Part shown: one piece after another, positions 56,228-64,000 of the stretch | Layout: every line of letters begins with the position of its first letter | Position numbering within the stretch: position 1 is the stretch's first letter | Origin: Shinella sumterensis | GTDB taxonomy: Bacteria > Pseudomonadota > Alphaproteobacteria > Rhizobiales > Rhizobiaceae | Assembly: GCF_004514425.2 (NCBI RefSeq) | Contig: NZ_MYFN02000015.1 | Coordinates: 1 to 64,000 of the forward strand | Direction of reading: 5' to 3' | Length of the DNA stretch: 64,000 nucleotides | The notes under the pieces: generated by a model | The model's database searches: none | Told to the model about the DNA's origin: nothing | What the model saw: the letters and a program-made list of their open reading frames with translations, nothing else | Position numbers and translations under genes: made by a program

Positions 56228-56977
56228 TCACCGGCACGCTTCGGACGCAACGGCCTCTTCCTCCGTTTGATGTCCCAGCGCCAGGAAGACGATGAGGGCC
56301 GTGAGGCTGGTGATCGCCGCCAGCAGGATCAGGAGCCGGGAGAATGCCTCGCTGTAAGACGCAAGGATCTGTACGGCTTCGGCACCGCGCATGGCGGCAA
56401 ACGCGCTACCAAGGTCGCCGACAGCGAGGCTCTGACCGGCAGCCTGTGCAGCACCGGACAGGCCGACTGCATGGATATGTCCGGCGATCAGCATCGAGAG
56501 AACCGCGCCGACCACGGCGAGCGCCGCGCCTTCTCCCGCCACGCGCACTGTGGAGAAGATGCCCATGGCCATGCCTGCGCGTTCCTTCGGCACGACACCG
56601 ATGGCAAGGCCATCCATCAGGCCCCAGGGCAGGCTGATACCCGTGCCAATCAACAGCATCGGCCGCGCCAGTACGGCAGCCGACGTGCCAACCGGCAAGG
56701 TGGAGAGCCAGGCAAGGCCACAGGCCGTGACGATCAAACCCGCGGCGCAGAGCGTGGCCGGGCGCACAAAGCGCGTCAGCCAGCCGGCGACGATCGGCAG
56801 GACAAGGAGCGGCGCCGACAGCGCGATCATCAGCCCGCCCCCGGCGACCGTCCCCATGCCTTCGATACCGACGAACCGCAGGGGCAGCAGAATGAGCAGG
56901 ACGACGAAGCCATAGGCGGGAGCGGCGGCGAGCAGCTGCACACCGACGAAACGGCGATAGCGAAACAGTGACAGATC
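56228..56977 (-). pseudogene. MFS (DHA2-type) drug-efflux transporter, C-terminal half
   Basis: Readable from about 56977 as GLDLSLFRYRRFVGVQLLAA and on through some seven transmembrane helices to EEEAVASEACR; this is the second half of a 14-helix DHA2 carrier. The first half is gone, and the coding sequence meets a LysR gene body directly at 56977-56980. A GTG at 56941 could still start a 237-residue protein, but a half carrier is unlikely to work. Confidence 0.8.
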
Positions 56978-57589
56978 CAGCCCTTCATGGCCCGCTATCC
57001 GGAGATCACGCTTGATCTCGATTTCAACGACCGCATCGTCGACCTGATCGAAGAGGGCGTGGATGTGGCTATTCGCAGTGGGGAGTTGCCGGACAGCCGG
57101 CTGATGGTGCGCGCGCTACGGCCCTTCCGCCTGCTTTTGGCCGCCACGCCAGCCTACCTCGCACGTCATGGTACCCCGCGCTGCCCGCGCGATCTTTCCG
57201 ATCACTGCAGCATCGGATTTCGCTTCCCCAACAGCGGCAAGATACAAAGCTGGCCGCTACGCAGATCCAAGGGCGAACCGGATCCCCGCCTCAACTATGT
57301 GCTCACCTGCAACAATATGGAGGCACTGCGGGGGGCCGTGCTGCGTGACCTCGGCATCGGTTGCATGCCGGATTTCCTCGCGGAGGCGCCGGTGCTTGCG
57401 GGCCATCTCGTCCCGCTGCTCCTGGATCACCTGGACGCACCTGGCCAGTTCAACCTCATCTGGCCATCAAGCCGGCATCTTTCGCCGAAGGTGCGCGTCC
57501 TCGTCGACTTTCTGGCAGAACACCTCTTCATCTCCGAGCCGTGCCTCTCCACCAGCGAGCGTCACCCGGCGTCCGGTGAGAATGCATGA
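56978..57589 (+). pseudogene. LysR-family regulator, C-terminal effector domain only
   Basis: The frame from 56978 gives PFMARYPEITLDLDFNDRIV and VDVAIRSGELPDSRL, the LysR effector-binding domain, to a normal C-terminus. The N-terminal helix-turn-helix (about 90 residues) is absent; ATG 56987 could start a 200-residue product without DNA-binding capacity. It abuts the truncated MFS gene 5' to 5', so a deletion removed both gene starts and their shared promoter. Confidence 0.82.
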
Positions 57590-57639
57590 GCGACTTTAGC
57601 ATGCGCCTTCAACCATCTCTTCTCACCGGACCGATGGAA

Positions 57640-57657
57640 ACCCGGTTTCTTCCGGGT
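57640..57657 (+). terminator. Stem-loop after the LysR remnant
   Basis: ACCCGG and CCGGGT around a 6-base TTTCTT loop, 50 bases after the LysR stop. Weak, no U-run. Confidence 0.3.
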
Positions 57658-57749
57658 CGGCCTACGAACAGGCTGGCGTTATGAACCGGACAGCAGCAAA
57701 ACCTTAGCCATGACCAACGGGCTTAAATCAACCGAACGGGTTTCATCAT

Positions 57750-57775
57750 GTTGCCGCCCGCAAGAGAGCGGCAAC
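57750..57775 (-). terminator. Stem-loop after the D-amino-acid transaminase gene
   Basis: Perfect 8-base arms GTTGCCGC and GCGGCAAC around a 10-base loop, 6 bases beyond the minus-strand stop codon. Probable transcript end, though without a clear U-tract. Confidence 0.5.
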
Positions 57776-57781
57776 AATGCG

Positions 57782-58654
57782 TCAGATGGCGTTTGCCAAC
57801 TTCTTTTCGATGTAGAGCTGGCGCATCTTCAGGGTCAGCGGACCGGGCTTGCCGTCGCCGACATTCTGGCCGTCGATCGCAACCACCGGCAGGACGAAAT
57901 TGGTGGCCGAGGTGATGAAGGCTTCCGCTGAATCCTTGGCTTCACCCGGCGTAAAGGCGCGCTCTTCGTAGTCGATACCGGCCTCTTTGGCGATGTCGAG
58001 AACGCTTGCGCGGGTAATACCGTGCAGAATCGCATGTGAGAGCGGACGGGTGATCAGCTTGCCGTCCTTGGAGATGATATGGGCGGTGGCCGCGCTTGCC
58101 TCGGTGATGAAACCGTCTTCCACCAGCCATGCGTCGTCGGCGCCCTTGGCGGCTGCTTCCATTTTCGCCATCGACGGATAGAGGAGCTGCACCGTCTTGA
58201 TGTCGCGGCGCGCCCAGCGTTGGTCCGGCAGGAGGGCAACGGAGATTCCGGTCTTTGCTTTCGGATTGTCGAGAACCGGTTTTGCCTGCGTGAACAGGGT
58301 CAGCGTCGGCTTCGGATCCACCGGATAGGCGAAATCGCGGTCGGCGGTGCCGCGTGAGATCTGCAGGTAAATCAGGCCTTCGTTGAGATCGTTGCGACGG
58401 ACGATTTCGCGATGAACTTCCAGCAGTGCTTCCGGCGAAAGCGGGCAGGTGATGCCGAGTTCCTTGGTCGAGCGCTGCAAGCGCGCGGAATGGCCGTCAT
58501 ATTCCAGCAGCTTGCCGCCGACAACGCCGGTGACTTCATAGATCGCATCGGCAAACAGGAAGCCGCGGTCGAAAATCGAGACCTTGGCATCTTCTTCCGG
58601 CAGCCACTCGCCGTTCAGGTAGACAGTACGGGACAATGAAAAAGGCCCTTTCAC
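57782..58654 (-). CDS. D-amino-acid transaminase (class IV PLP aminotransferase)
   Basis: A 290-residue fold-type IV enzyme. The start VYLNGEWLPEEDAKVSIFDRGFLFAD, the catalytic Lys153 in RRDIKTVQLL and the phosphate-cup motif ITEASAATAHI match D-alanine/D-amino-acid transaminases rather than branched-chain enzymes. GTG 58654 overlaps the pxpA stop (GTGA). It would exchange a D-amino acid and an oxo-acid, such as D-glutamate and pyruvate. Its coupling to pxpA is unusual. Confidence 0.88.
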   Translation of the reverse strand: MKGPFSLSRTVYLNGEWLPEEDAKVSIFDRGFLFADAIYEVTGVVGGKLLEYDGHSARLQRSTKELGITCPLSPEALLEVHREIVRRNDLNEGLIYLQISRGTADRDFAYPVDPKPTLTLFTQAKPVLDNPKAKTGISVALLPDQRWARRDIKTVQLLYPSMAKMEAAAKGADDAWLVEDGFITEASAATAHIISKDGKLITRPLSHAILHGITRASVLDIAKEAGIDYEERAFTPGEAKDSAEAFITSATNFVLPVVAIDGQNVGDGKPGPLTLKMRQLYIEKKLANAI

Positions 58655-59424
58655 ATCTTGGGTTTGGTAAATGGTGCGATGGTAACGCCGGCTTCGGACA
58701 ACCTGTCACGCAATGCGCGTGCGGTGGCGGGCGCGCCGGGCGTGTCGCCATGGATGCAGACGGTCGCCGCATTGACCGACAGATGCGATCCGCTGATCGT
58801 CGGGATCCTGTTGTCGCAGACCATGGAGAGAACCTGGTCGACGCTTGCCGACAGATCATGGATCACCGACCCTTCCATCTGGCGCGGCGCAAGCATGCCG
58901 TTTTCCAGATAGCGGCGATCGGCATAGACTTCGCAGGCAACCGCAAGGCCGGCCTCCTCGGCAGCAAGCATCGTCTGCGAATAGGGGAGCGTGATGAAAA
59001 CAAGGCTCGGGTCGACCGCCTTGATGGCCTTGACGCAGACGCTTGCCAGCGTCTCGTCTTCGGCTGCGATATTGCCGAGCGAGCCATGCGTCTTCACATG
59101 GGTGATCGGCCAGCCGAGCGTGGTTGCCATGCCTTGGATCGCAGCGATCTGATAGATGATCTGCGCCTCGATATCCTCCGGGCGCTCGCCATAGATTCGG
59201 CGCCGGCCAAAGCCGTAGAGATCCATGAACGAAGGGTGCGCGCCGATCGCCACGCCGTTCTCGCGGGCCGAAACGATCGTGTCGCGCATCACGCTCGGGT
59301 CGCCGGCATGGAAACCGCAAGCGATGTTTGCGGTCGTGATGATATCCATCATCGCTGCGTCGTCGCCGATCTTGTAGGCGCCGAAGCTTTCACCCATGTC
59401 GCAATTGAGGTCGATCGTAGGCAT
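58651..59424 (-). CDS. pxpA: 5-oxoprolinase (ATP-hydrolysing) subunit A
   Basis: A 257-residue LamB/YcsF-family protein. Start IDLNCDMGESFGAYKIGDD, NIACGFHAGDP, IGAHPSFMDLYGFGRR and VKTHGSLGN are family signatures. PxpABC cleaves 5-oxoproline to glutamate with ATP. ATG 59424 was chosen over 59433 for distance to AGG; homologues begin here. It is divergent from pxpB/pxpC across 230 bases. Confidence 0.92.
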   Translation of the reverse strand: MPTIDLNCDMGESFGAYKIGDDAAMMDIITTANIACGFHAGDPSVMRDTIVSARENGVAIGAHPSFMDLYGFGRRRIYGERPEDIEAQIIYQIAAIQGMATTLGWPITHVKTHGSLGNIAAEDETLASVCVKAIKAVDPSLVFITLPYSQTMLAAEEAGLAVACEVYADRRYLENGMLAPRQMEGSVIHDLSASVDQVLSMVCDNRIPTISGSHLSVNAATVCIHGDTPGAPATARALRDRLSEAGVTIAPFTKPKM

Positions 59425-59654
59425 GCGGATCATCCTGTCTCTGTGGTTTATCGATGAGGCACGTTCGCGTGATATTGCTGGCCATAATCGTAAAGCAGCC
59501 TTGACATACAGTTGGTGTACTGAAATGACAAGGAGGTTGTTTGCTATGCGAATCCGCATCGGCAACGTATGGGAACACAATGGATAAAGCGGATACGCTG
59601 CGCCCTCGTTGATTGCAGACTGGCAAAGGGTGCAAGCGGAATTTGGAACAATGA
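59425..59654. promoter_or_regulatory. Divergent pxpA/pxpB promoter region with leader ORF
   Basis: 230 bases between the two transcripts. It contains TTGACA (59501-59506), a TGGT-GT-ACTG element (59513-59522) resembling a weak GntR-type half-palindrome, and the short reading frame at 59525-59587 with a strong ribosome site. Confidence 0.5.
59525..59587 (+). CDS. Possible leader peptide upstream of pxpB
   Basis: A 20-codon frame MTRRLFAMRIRIGNVWEHNG. The internal ATG at 59546 lies nine bases after AAGGAGG, a far stronger ribosome site than that of pxpB itself, giving a 13-residue peptide. It ends 67 bases before the pxpB start. It may be a regulatory leader or simply a chance frame. Confidence 0.3.
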   Translation: MTRRLFAMRIRIGNVWEHNG

Positions 59655-60398
59655 ATGACCGTGCCCCATCACGCGCACCTCACCTATCCGCGAATTGCCG
59701 CAAGCGGCGATCGCGCCATCGTCATCGAACTCTCGGACCGGATTTCCGAGGAGACGAACATGCGCGTCGTGGCGCTGGCGGACGATCTCGAAAGCAACCC
59801 GATTGCCGGGATCGTCGAGACGGTGCCGACCTATCGCTCGCTGCTCGTTTCCTACGATCCCCTGGTCGTGCGCGGTCGCGATCTTTCGGCGCTTCTGCTT
59901 GAGCGGCTTTCCGGCATCGCTATCGACGGCCGCCGTGGGCGCCGGCTGGTTGTGCCGGTGATTTACGGCGGTGACGTCGGCCTCGACCTTACCGAGATGG
60001 CGGAGATGAAGGAGATGAGCGTCGCGGAACTCATAGCCGCGCATGGTTCGGCGGACTACCGCGTCTATATGATCGGCTTCGCGCCGGGCTTTGCCTATCT
60101 CGGCGGCCTGCCGGAGAAGCTTCATACGCCACGGCTTGCCGTGCCGCGCCAGAGGATCGAGGCAAGCGCCATCGGCATCGGCGGCAAGCAGGCCAGCATC
60201 AATTCCGTGCCCGGCCCGAGCGGCTGGCGCTTCATCGGCCGTACGCCGATCAAGGTTTTCGATCCCGCCCGCAGCGATGCCTTTCTCCTGAAGGCCGGCG
60301 ATCATGTCCGCTTCCGCGCCATCGAAAAGGATGAGGCCGCGGCGCTGGATGCAGCGGTTGCCTCCGGCGCTCCGCATATCGAGTGGGAGGATGCATGA
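59655..60398 (+). CDS. pxpB: 5-oxoprolinase subunit B (KipI type)
   Basis: A 247-residue protein with the allophanate-hydrolase subunit 1 fold: GDRAIVIELSDRI, YMIGFAPGFAYLGGLPE and SIGIGGKQASI-type VPGPSGWRFIGRTP. ATG 59655 lies in AATGAATG; only a weak purine stretch precedes it. Overlaps pxpC by ATGA. Confidence 0.92.
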   Translation: MTVPHHAHLTYPRIAASGDRAIVIELSDRISEETNMRVVALADDLESNPIAGIVETVPTYRSLLVSYDPLVVRGRDLSALLLERLSGIAIDGRRGRRLVVPVIYGGDVGLDLTEMAEMKEMSVAELIAAHGSADYRVYMIGFAPGFAYLGGLPEKLHTPRLAVPRQRIEASAIGIGGKQASINSVPGPSGWRFIGRTPIKVFDPARSDAFLLKAGDHVRFRAIEKDEAAALDAAVASGAPHIEWEDA

Positions 60399-61375
60399 CC
60401 ACGCTCACCGTCAAACAGGCAGGCCCGATGATGTCCGTGCAGGATCTCGGCCGCACCGGTTTCGTACGGATGGGGGTCTCGGCCTCCGGCCCGATGGATG
60501 GTGTTGCGATGCGGATCGCCAACCGCCTCGTCGGCAATGGTGACAACGATGCGCTGATCGAGTTCTCCAATGTCGGCGGCCAGTTCGAAGTGGATGAGCC
60601 CGTGCTCTTTGCCGTTACCGGCGGCGCCGTCTCGGTCACGATCGATGGGGGCCGCGTTGATTGCTGGGCAAGTCACATGCTGGCACCTGGCCAGGTTCTG
60701 CGCATCGGCGCGCTCACCAGTGCGGTCTGGGGCTATATCGCGTTCTCCGGCGGCATCGAGACTGAACCCGTGCTCGGCGCACGTTCCACCCATCTTCGTT
60801 CCGCCATCGGCGGGCTCGACGGCAGGCGTCTGGCGCCCGGTGATGTGCTGCCGCTTGGTGCCACACCCGAGACGGTGCTCGCCGGCCCGCAAAAAGTTCT
60901 TCGCACGCCGCTTCATCGCTTCGCAGGCCCGATCAGGGTCATCAAGGGGCCGCAGGCAGGGCATTTCGATAAGGCTGCATGGCAGCAGTTCCTGCGCGGG
61001 CCCTTTACCGTGTCGGGCAGCCGTGATCGCATGGCGCAGGTGCTGGAGGGCCAGGAGATCGTCGCGGCCGGCGGGCATGACATCGTGTCGGATGGCACGG
61101 TGATGGGTTCGATCCAGGTGCCGGCCTCCGGCCGCCCGATCATCCTGATGGCCGAGCGGCAGACGGCCGGCGGTTATCCGAAAATCGCAACCGTCGCCTC
61201 CGTGGATCTGCCGCGGCTGGCGCAGGCGCTGACCGGCAGCCAGATTCGCTTCAAGCTCGTGACGCAGGAACAGGCGGAAGATCTCTGGATCGCCCATACC
61301 CTTGCACTCGACGAAGTTCTTGCGGGCCTGGATCAAGCGCCGGATGCGGCAATGTTTGAAGGAGGCAGGTCTTGA
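60395..61375 (+). CDS. pxpC: 5-oxoprolinase subunit C (KipA type)
   Basis: A 326-residue allophanate-hydrolase subunit 2-like protein: GPMMSVQDLGRTGFVRMGVSA, NRLVGNGDNDALIEF, GIETEPVLGARSTHLRSA and the closing PIILMAERQTAGGYPKIATV. It forms the biotin-independent complex with PxpA and PxpB. It ends TTGA-coupled to the GntR gene. Confidence 0.92.
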   Translation: MTTLTVKQAGPMMSVQDLGRTGFVRMGVSASGPMDGVAMRIANRLVGNGDNDALIEFSNVGGQFEVDEPVLFAVTGGAVSVTIDGGRVDCWASHMLAPGQVLRIGALTSAVWGYIAFSGGIETEPVLGARSTHLRSAIGGLDGRRLAPGDVLPLGATPETVLAGPQKVLRTPLHRFAGPIRVIKGPQAGHFDKAAWQQFLRGPFTVSGSRDRMAQVLEGQEIVAAGGHDIVSDGTVMGSIQVPASGRPIILMAERQTAGGYPKIATVASVDLPRLAQALTGSQIRFKLVTQEQAEDLWIAHTLALDEVLAGLDQAPDAAMFEGGRS

Positions 61376-62016
61376 ACAAACCGCTCGCAAAGCAGGCTTA
61401 CGGCAAGATTATCGAGATGATCCTCGCCGGCGTCTTGAAACCGGGCGACCTTCTGCAGGAAGCCAAGCTCGGGGACGAGTTCGCCATGTCGCGCACGCCG
61501 GTGCGCGAGGCGATCAAGCGCATCGAGGCGGAAGGTCTTGCCATTCAGGACGGTCGGTTCCTCAAGGTGCGGACGCTGACGATCCCGGAGGTCGAGGAAA
61601 TCTTCTTCATGCGCCAGCAGCTGGAAAGTTATTGCGCGCGGCATGCGACCGGTATTCCGACCGCTATTCTCGACGATCTGGAAAGCCGCGTCCTGACATT
61701 GCAGAGGCAGGGGCCCGGGGAGGAGGACGAGCAGCGCAGCATCGATGACGACCTGCACTATTCGCTGGCGCGTGCTGCCGGCAACCAGATGATGGTGCGC
61801 GCGATCGGCGATCTGCGCCGTCGCACCTGCATGTTCGACCATACCCAGGTTCCGACGCGTTTCATCGTCAGCTGCCAGGAGCATTTCGATATTCTTCAGG
61901 CGCTCCGCGCTGGCGACGGTAAGCGTGCCGGCGTGCTGATGGGCGAACATATCACCCATGCCCGCGACGCCGTCCTTCAGCGTCTGAATACGCCTTTACC
62001 GAGATCGCCCCTATGA
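61372..62016 (+). CDS. GntR-family regulator (FCD subfamily)
   Basis: A 214-residue regulator starting at TTG 61372, overlapping the pxpC stop, with GGAGG seven bases before. Winged helix MSRTPVREAIKRIEAEGLA near residue 43-60; FCD domain with DDDLHYSLARAAGNQMM near 125. It probably controls the pxp gene set. No strong palindrome of the TTGT-NN-ACAA type lies in the pxpA/pxpB gap. Confidence 0.9.
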   Translation: MNKPLAKQAYGKIIEMILAGVLKPGDLLQEAKLGDEFAMSRTPVREAIKRIEAEGLAIQDGRFLKVRTLTIPEVEEIFFMRQQLESYCARHATGIPTAILDDLESRVLTLQRQGPGEEDEQRSIDDDLHYSLARAAGNQMMVRAIGDLRRRTCMFDHTQVPTRFIVSCQEHFDILQALRAGDGKRAGVLMGEHITHARDAVLQRLNTPLPRSPL

Positions 62017-62957
62017 AATGCCTGATCGTCCAACCCATCCATGCTGCAGGCATCGCCCTTCTGAAGGATGCGGGTGTCGAACCTGTCCTCTGCCCTGACA
62101 CCGATATTCAGACCATAATGCGGCTGATCCGCGGATGTCAGGCCGTGATTACCCGCGACGCAGGCCTTTCCGCGGAGGCTATCGCCGTGGCCGATACGTT
62201 GAAGGTGATCGTCTCGCATGGCGCAGGCCACGATTCGATCGACAAGGTCGCGGCCGGAAGGCGCGGGATCCTCGTCTGTAATACGCCGGGCGCCAACGCC
62301 CGTTCGGTCAGCGAACTGGCTCTGGGCTTGGCCATAGCCGCCGCACGCCTGATCCCGGCTGCCGATCGGTCCGTGCGTACCGGATCACGCGGTTTCCGCG
62401 AGACCTCGACCTTCCATGAGCTCTTCGGCAAGACGGTTCTCTTGGTCGGCTGGGGCGCAATCGCGCAGGGGCTCGGGCGCATGCTCGATATCGCCTTCGG
62501 CATGCGCGTCCTCGTCTATTCGCCGCGCAGCACGGGCGAACTGCCTTACGAGCGTGTCGCGATGCTCGCAGAGGGGTTGGCTTGCGCCGATCTCGTCTCC
62601 ATTCACACACCACTGCGCGAGGAAACCCGCAACCTGTTCGACGCCGAGGCCTTCGGCGCCATCAAGCGTGGCGCGATCCTCGTCAATACGGCGCGCGCAG
62701 GGCTTGTCGATGAGGCAGCGCTTGCCGCAGCGATCGAAGATGGCACGCTCGCGGGAGCGGCACTCGACGTCTATTCGCCGGGTGCGGCGCAAGGGCCGCT
62801 CGGCGCCACCAACCGGGTAATCTTTACGCCGCATCTCGGCGGTACGACCGGTGAAGCGCTGGAACGTGTTGCGCTTGCGGCTGCAGGCCACGTGCTGACG
62901 GCGCTTTCCGGCGGTCGTCCGGCAACGACAGTCGAAATGCAAAGGTTGGACGCATGA
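62013..62957 (+). CDS. D-isomer-specific 2-hydroxyacid dehydrogenase
   Basis: A 314-residue NAD(P)-dependent enzyme: SHGAGHDSIDKVAAGRRGI, the cofactor motif VLLVGWGAIAQGLGRML near residue 144, NTARAGLVDEAAL with the catalytic Arg region, and TPHLGG with the catalytic His near 275. It interconverts 2-oxo acids and D-2-hydroxyacids, which could use the product of the D-amino-acid transaminase. ATGA overlaps on both sides. Confidence 0.92.
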   Translation: MKCLIVQPIHAAGIALLKDAGVEPVLCPDTDIQTIMRLIRGCQAVITRDAGLSAEAIAVADTLKVIVSHGAGHDSIDKVAAGRRGILVCNTPGANARSVSELALGLAIAAARLIPAADRSVRTGSRGFRETSTFHELFGKTVLLVGWGAIAQGLGRMLDIAFGMRVLVYSPRSTGELPYERVAMLAEGLACADLVSIHTPLREETRNLFDAEAFGAIKRGAILVNTARAGLVDEAALAAAIEDGTLAGAALDVYSPGAAQGPLGATNRVIFTPHLGGTTGEALERVALAAAGHVLTALSGGRPATTVEMQRLDA

Positions 62958-64000
62958 ATTCTGTCATCAGGGAGACGATCGACCGGCTGATCGACCGGGT
63001 CAATGCGATCTCGGATGTCGGTCCGGGTTTCACCCGCCCGTCCTATAGCCGGCTGGAAAGCCAGGCGCATGCCGTCGTTGCCGAGGAGGCTGGGGCGCTG
63101 GGCCTTGAGGTGACGCGCGATGCCGGCCTCAATCTCTTTGCCCGCCTGCCGGGCCGCGACCGTTCCGCACGTGCAATCTATATCGGTTCGCATCTCGATA
63201 CCGTCTCGATGGGCGGCGCCTATGATGGCCAGGCTGGTGTTTCGGGTGCCATGGCGCTGGTGACTACCTTCGTGAAAAGCGGCGAACAGCCGCCCGTTGA
63301 TATCGTCGTCACGGTGACGCGCGCCGAGGAAAGCGTCTGGTTTCCGGTTTCCTACGCGGGCTCGCGTGCGGCGCTCGGCCGGCTGACGGCACAGGAACTA
63401 CAGGCAAAGCGCTCCGATACCGGCCGCACGCTTTACGATCATATCGAGGAAGAAGGTGGTCGTCCGGAGGAGATTTTGGCCGGACCCGGCCTTGCACCCG
63501 CCCGCTTCATCGAACTGCATATCGAACAGGGCGCTGTCCTCGACACCGCAAAGGAGCCTTTCGGCATCGTCTCCGGCGTGCGCGGCGGCCTGCGTTATCG
63601 TGAGGCGCGGATCGACGGCACCTGGGCGCATTCCGGTGGCCCGGCGCGTTGCGAGCGCGCCGATGCCGTCTTTGCACTGGCGGATCTGATCGTCGGCATG
63701 GACAGGTGCTGGGAAGAGACGCTTGCGCGGTCGCAGGATCTAACCGTCACCTTCGGCCGTGTCGATGCGGCGTCGTCGGAACATGCCTTTGCCAAGGTGC
63801 CCGGCCGGGTGGATTTCTGCGTCGATCTGCGCAGCGATACCGTTTCCGTGCTTGACGAGCTGGATAGTCTCTTCAGGGCACAGATCGACAAGATCGAGAA
63901 GGCCCGCGGCGTCCGCTTCGATCTCGGTGCCCAGTCGCGCAGTCAGCCGACGAAACTCTCGGCGGCGCTCGGTGACCAGATCGCCCGCGGCGCCTCGCGG
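62954..64000 (+). CDS. M20-family amidohydrolase (N-carbamoyl-amino-acid / allantoate type), runs off right edge
   Basis: The first 349 residues of a zinc amidohydrolase of the hydantoinase/carbamoylase family, usually about 410 long. Metal and catalytic motifs: IYIGSHLDTVSMGGAYDG, TRAEES, and ELHIEQGAVLD; the dimerisation part GTWAHSGGPA shows a substitution of the usual NHAGTTPM. ATG 62954 overlaps the preceding stop (ATGA). It would remove a carbamoyl group from an N-carbamoyl amino acid. The end is outside the window. Confidence 0.88.
   Translation, partial: MNSVIRETIDRLIDRVNAISDVGPGFTRPSYSRLESQAHAVVAEEAGALGLEVTRDAGLNLFARLPGRDRSARAIYIGSHLDTVSMGGAYDGQAGVSGAMALVTTFVKSGEQPPVDIVVTVTRAEESVWFPVSYAGSRAALGRLTAQELQAKRSDTGRTLYDHIEEEGGRPEEILAGPGLAPARFIELHIEQGAVLDTAKEPFGIVSGVRGGLRYREARIDGTWAHSGGPARCERADAVFALADLIVGMDRCWEETLARSQDLTVTFGRVDAASSEHAFAKVPGRVDFCVDLRSDTVSVLDELDSLFRAQIDKIEKARGVRFDLGAQSRSQPTKLSAALGDQIARGASR

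Overview
The window is a high-GC, gene-dense segment of an alphaproteobacterial, most likely Rhizobiales (Rhizobium/Agrobacterium-type), genome. Reasons are the abundance of ABC transporters for small solutes, overlapping ATGA/GTGA/TTGA gene junctions, an IS5-family element of a type common in agrobacteria at the left edge, and the catabolic, replicon-accessory flavour of nearly every gene. No rRNA, tRNA, CRISPR or core housekeeping block is visible; an isolated leuA copy is the only anabolic gene. The organism call is inference from gene style, not from a marker gene.

Layout. 1-279: cut-off IS5-family insertion sequence. 324-7643 (minus strand): putrescine-type ABC importer, isochorismatase-like hydrolase, MarR regulator and GH3 beta-glucosidase. 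7925-12970 (minus): two glycosidase-like proteins directly downstream of nicAB. 12967-23990: a complete maleamate-pathway nicotinate catabolic locus, nicAB on the minus strand facing nicC-D-E-F-X, a transporter and nicR on the plus strand, around a 358-bp divergent promoter that carries the same operator-like 13-mer twice in mirrored orientation. 23991-28702: a decayed zone with an IS110-type remnant, a truncated ABC ATPase, an intact MarR-SDR-FAD oxidoreductase trio, and a multiply broken peptide-binding protein fused to an oxidoreductase tail. 28769-29182: rifampin ADP-ribosyltransferase. 29677-41693: XdhC halves, a MoeA/MobA-like fusion, and two further three-subunit molybdenum hydroxylases, the first with a Tat signal, the second with an upstream MarR gene. 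41883-45315: hypothetical gene, AraC remnant, leuA, AraC regulator. 45381-54254: dadA-ridA-gntR-eamA divergent from a branched-chain-type ABC importer plus an Asp/Glu racemase-like enzyme, with two copies of a perfect palindrome at the shared promoter. 54474-57589: EamA exporter/ArsR pair and a truncated MFS/LysR pair joined 5' to 5'. 57782-64000: D-amino-acid transaminase, 5-oxoprolinase PxpABC, GntR regulator, 2-hydroxyacid dehydrogenase and an amidohydrolase running off the right edge.

How it fits together. Nicotinate would enter through the MFS carrier, be hydroxylated by NicAB (electrons leave through the three cytochrome c domains of NicB), and be converted by NicC, NicX, NicD, NicF and NicE to fumarate. 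NicB and the two other molybdenum enzymes plausibly share the cofactor-maturation genes at 29677-32344. The glycosidases that follow nicB, together with the importer and GH3 enzyme further downstream, suggest the nicotinate may be obtained from plant glycosides; this is a hypothesis. The right third holds two modules for D-amino acids or amino-acid derivatives, each with its own GntR regulator.
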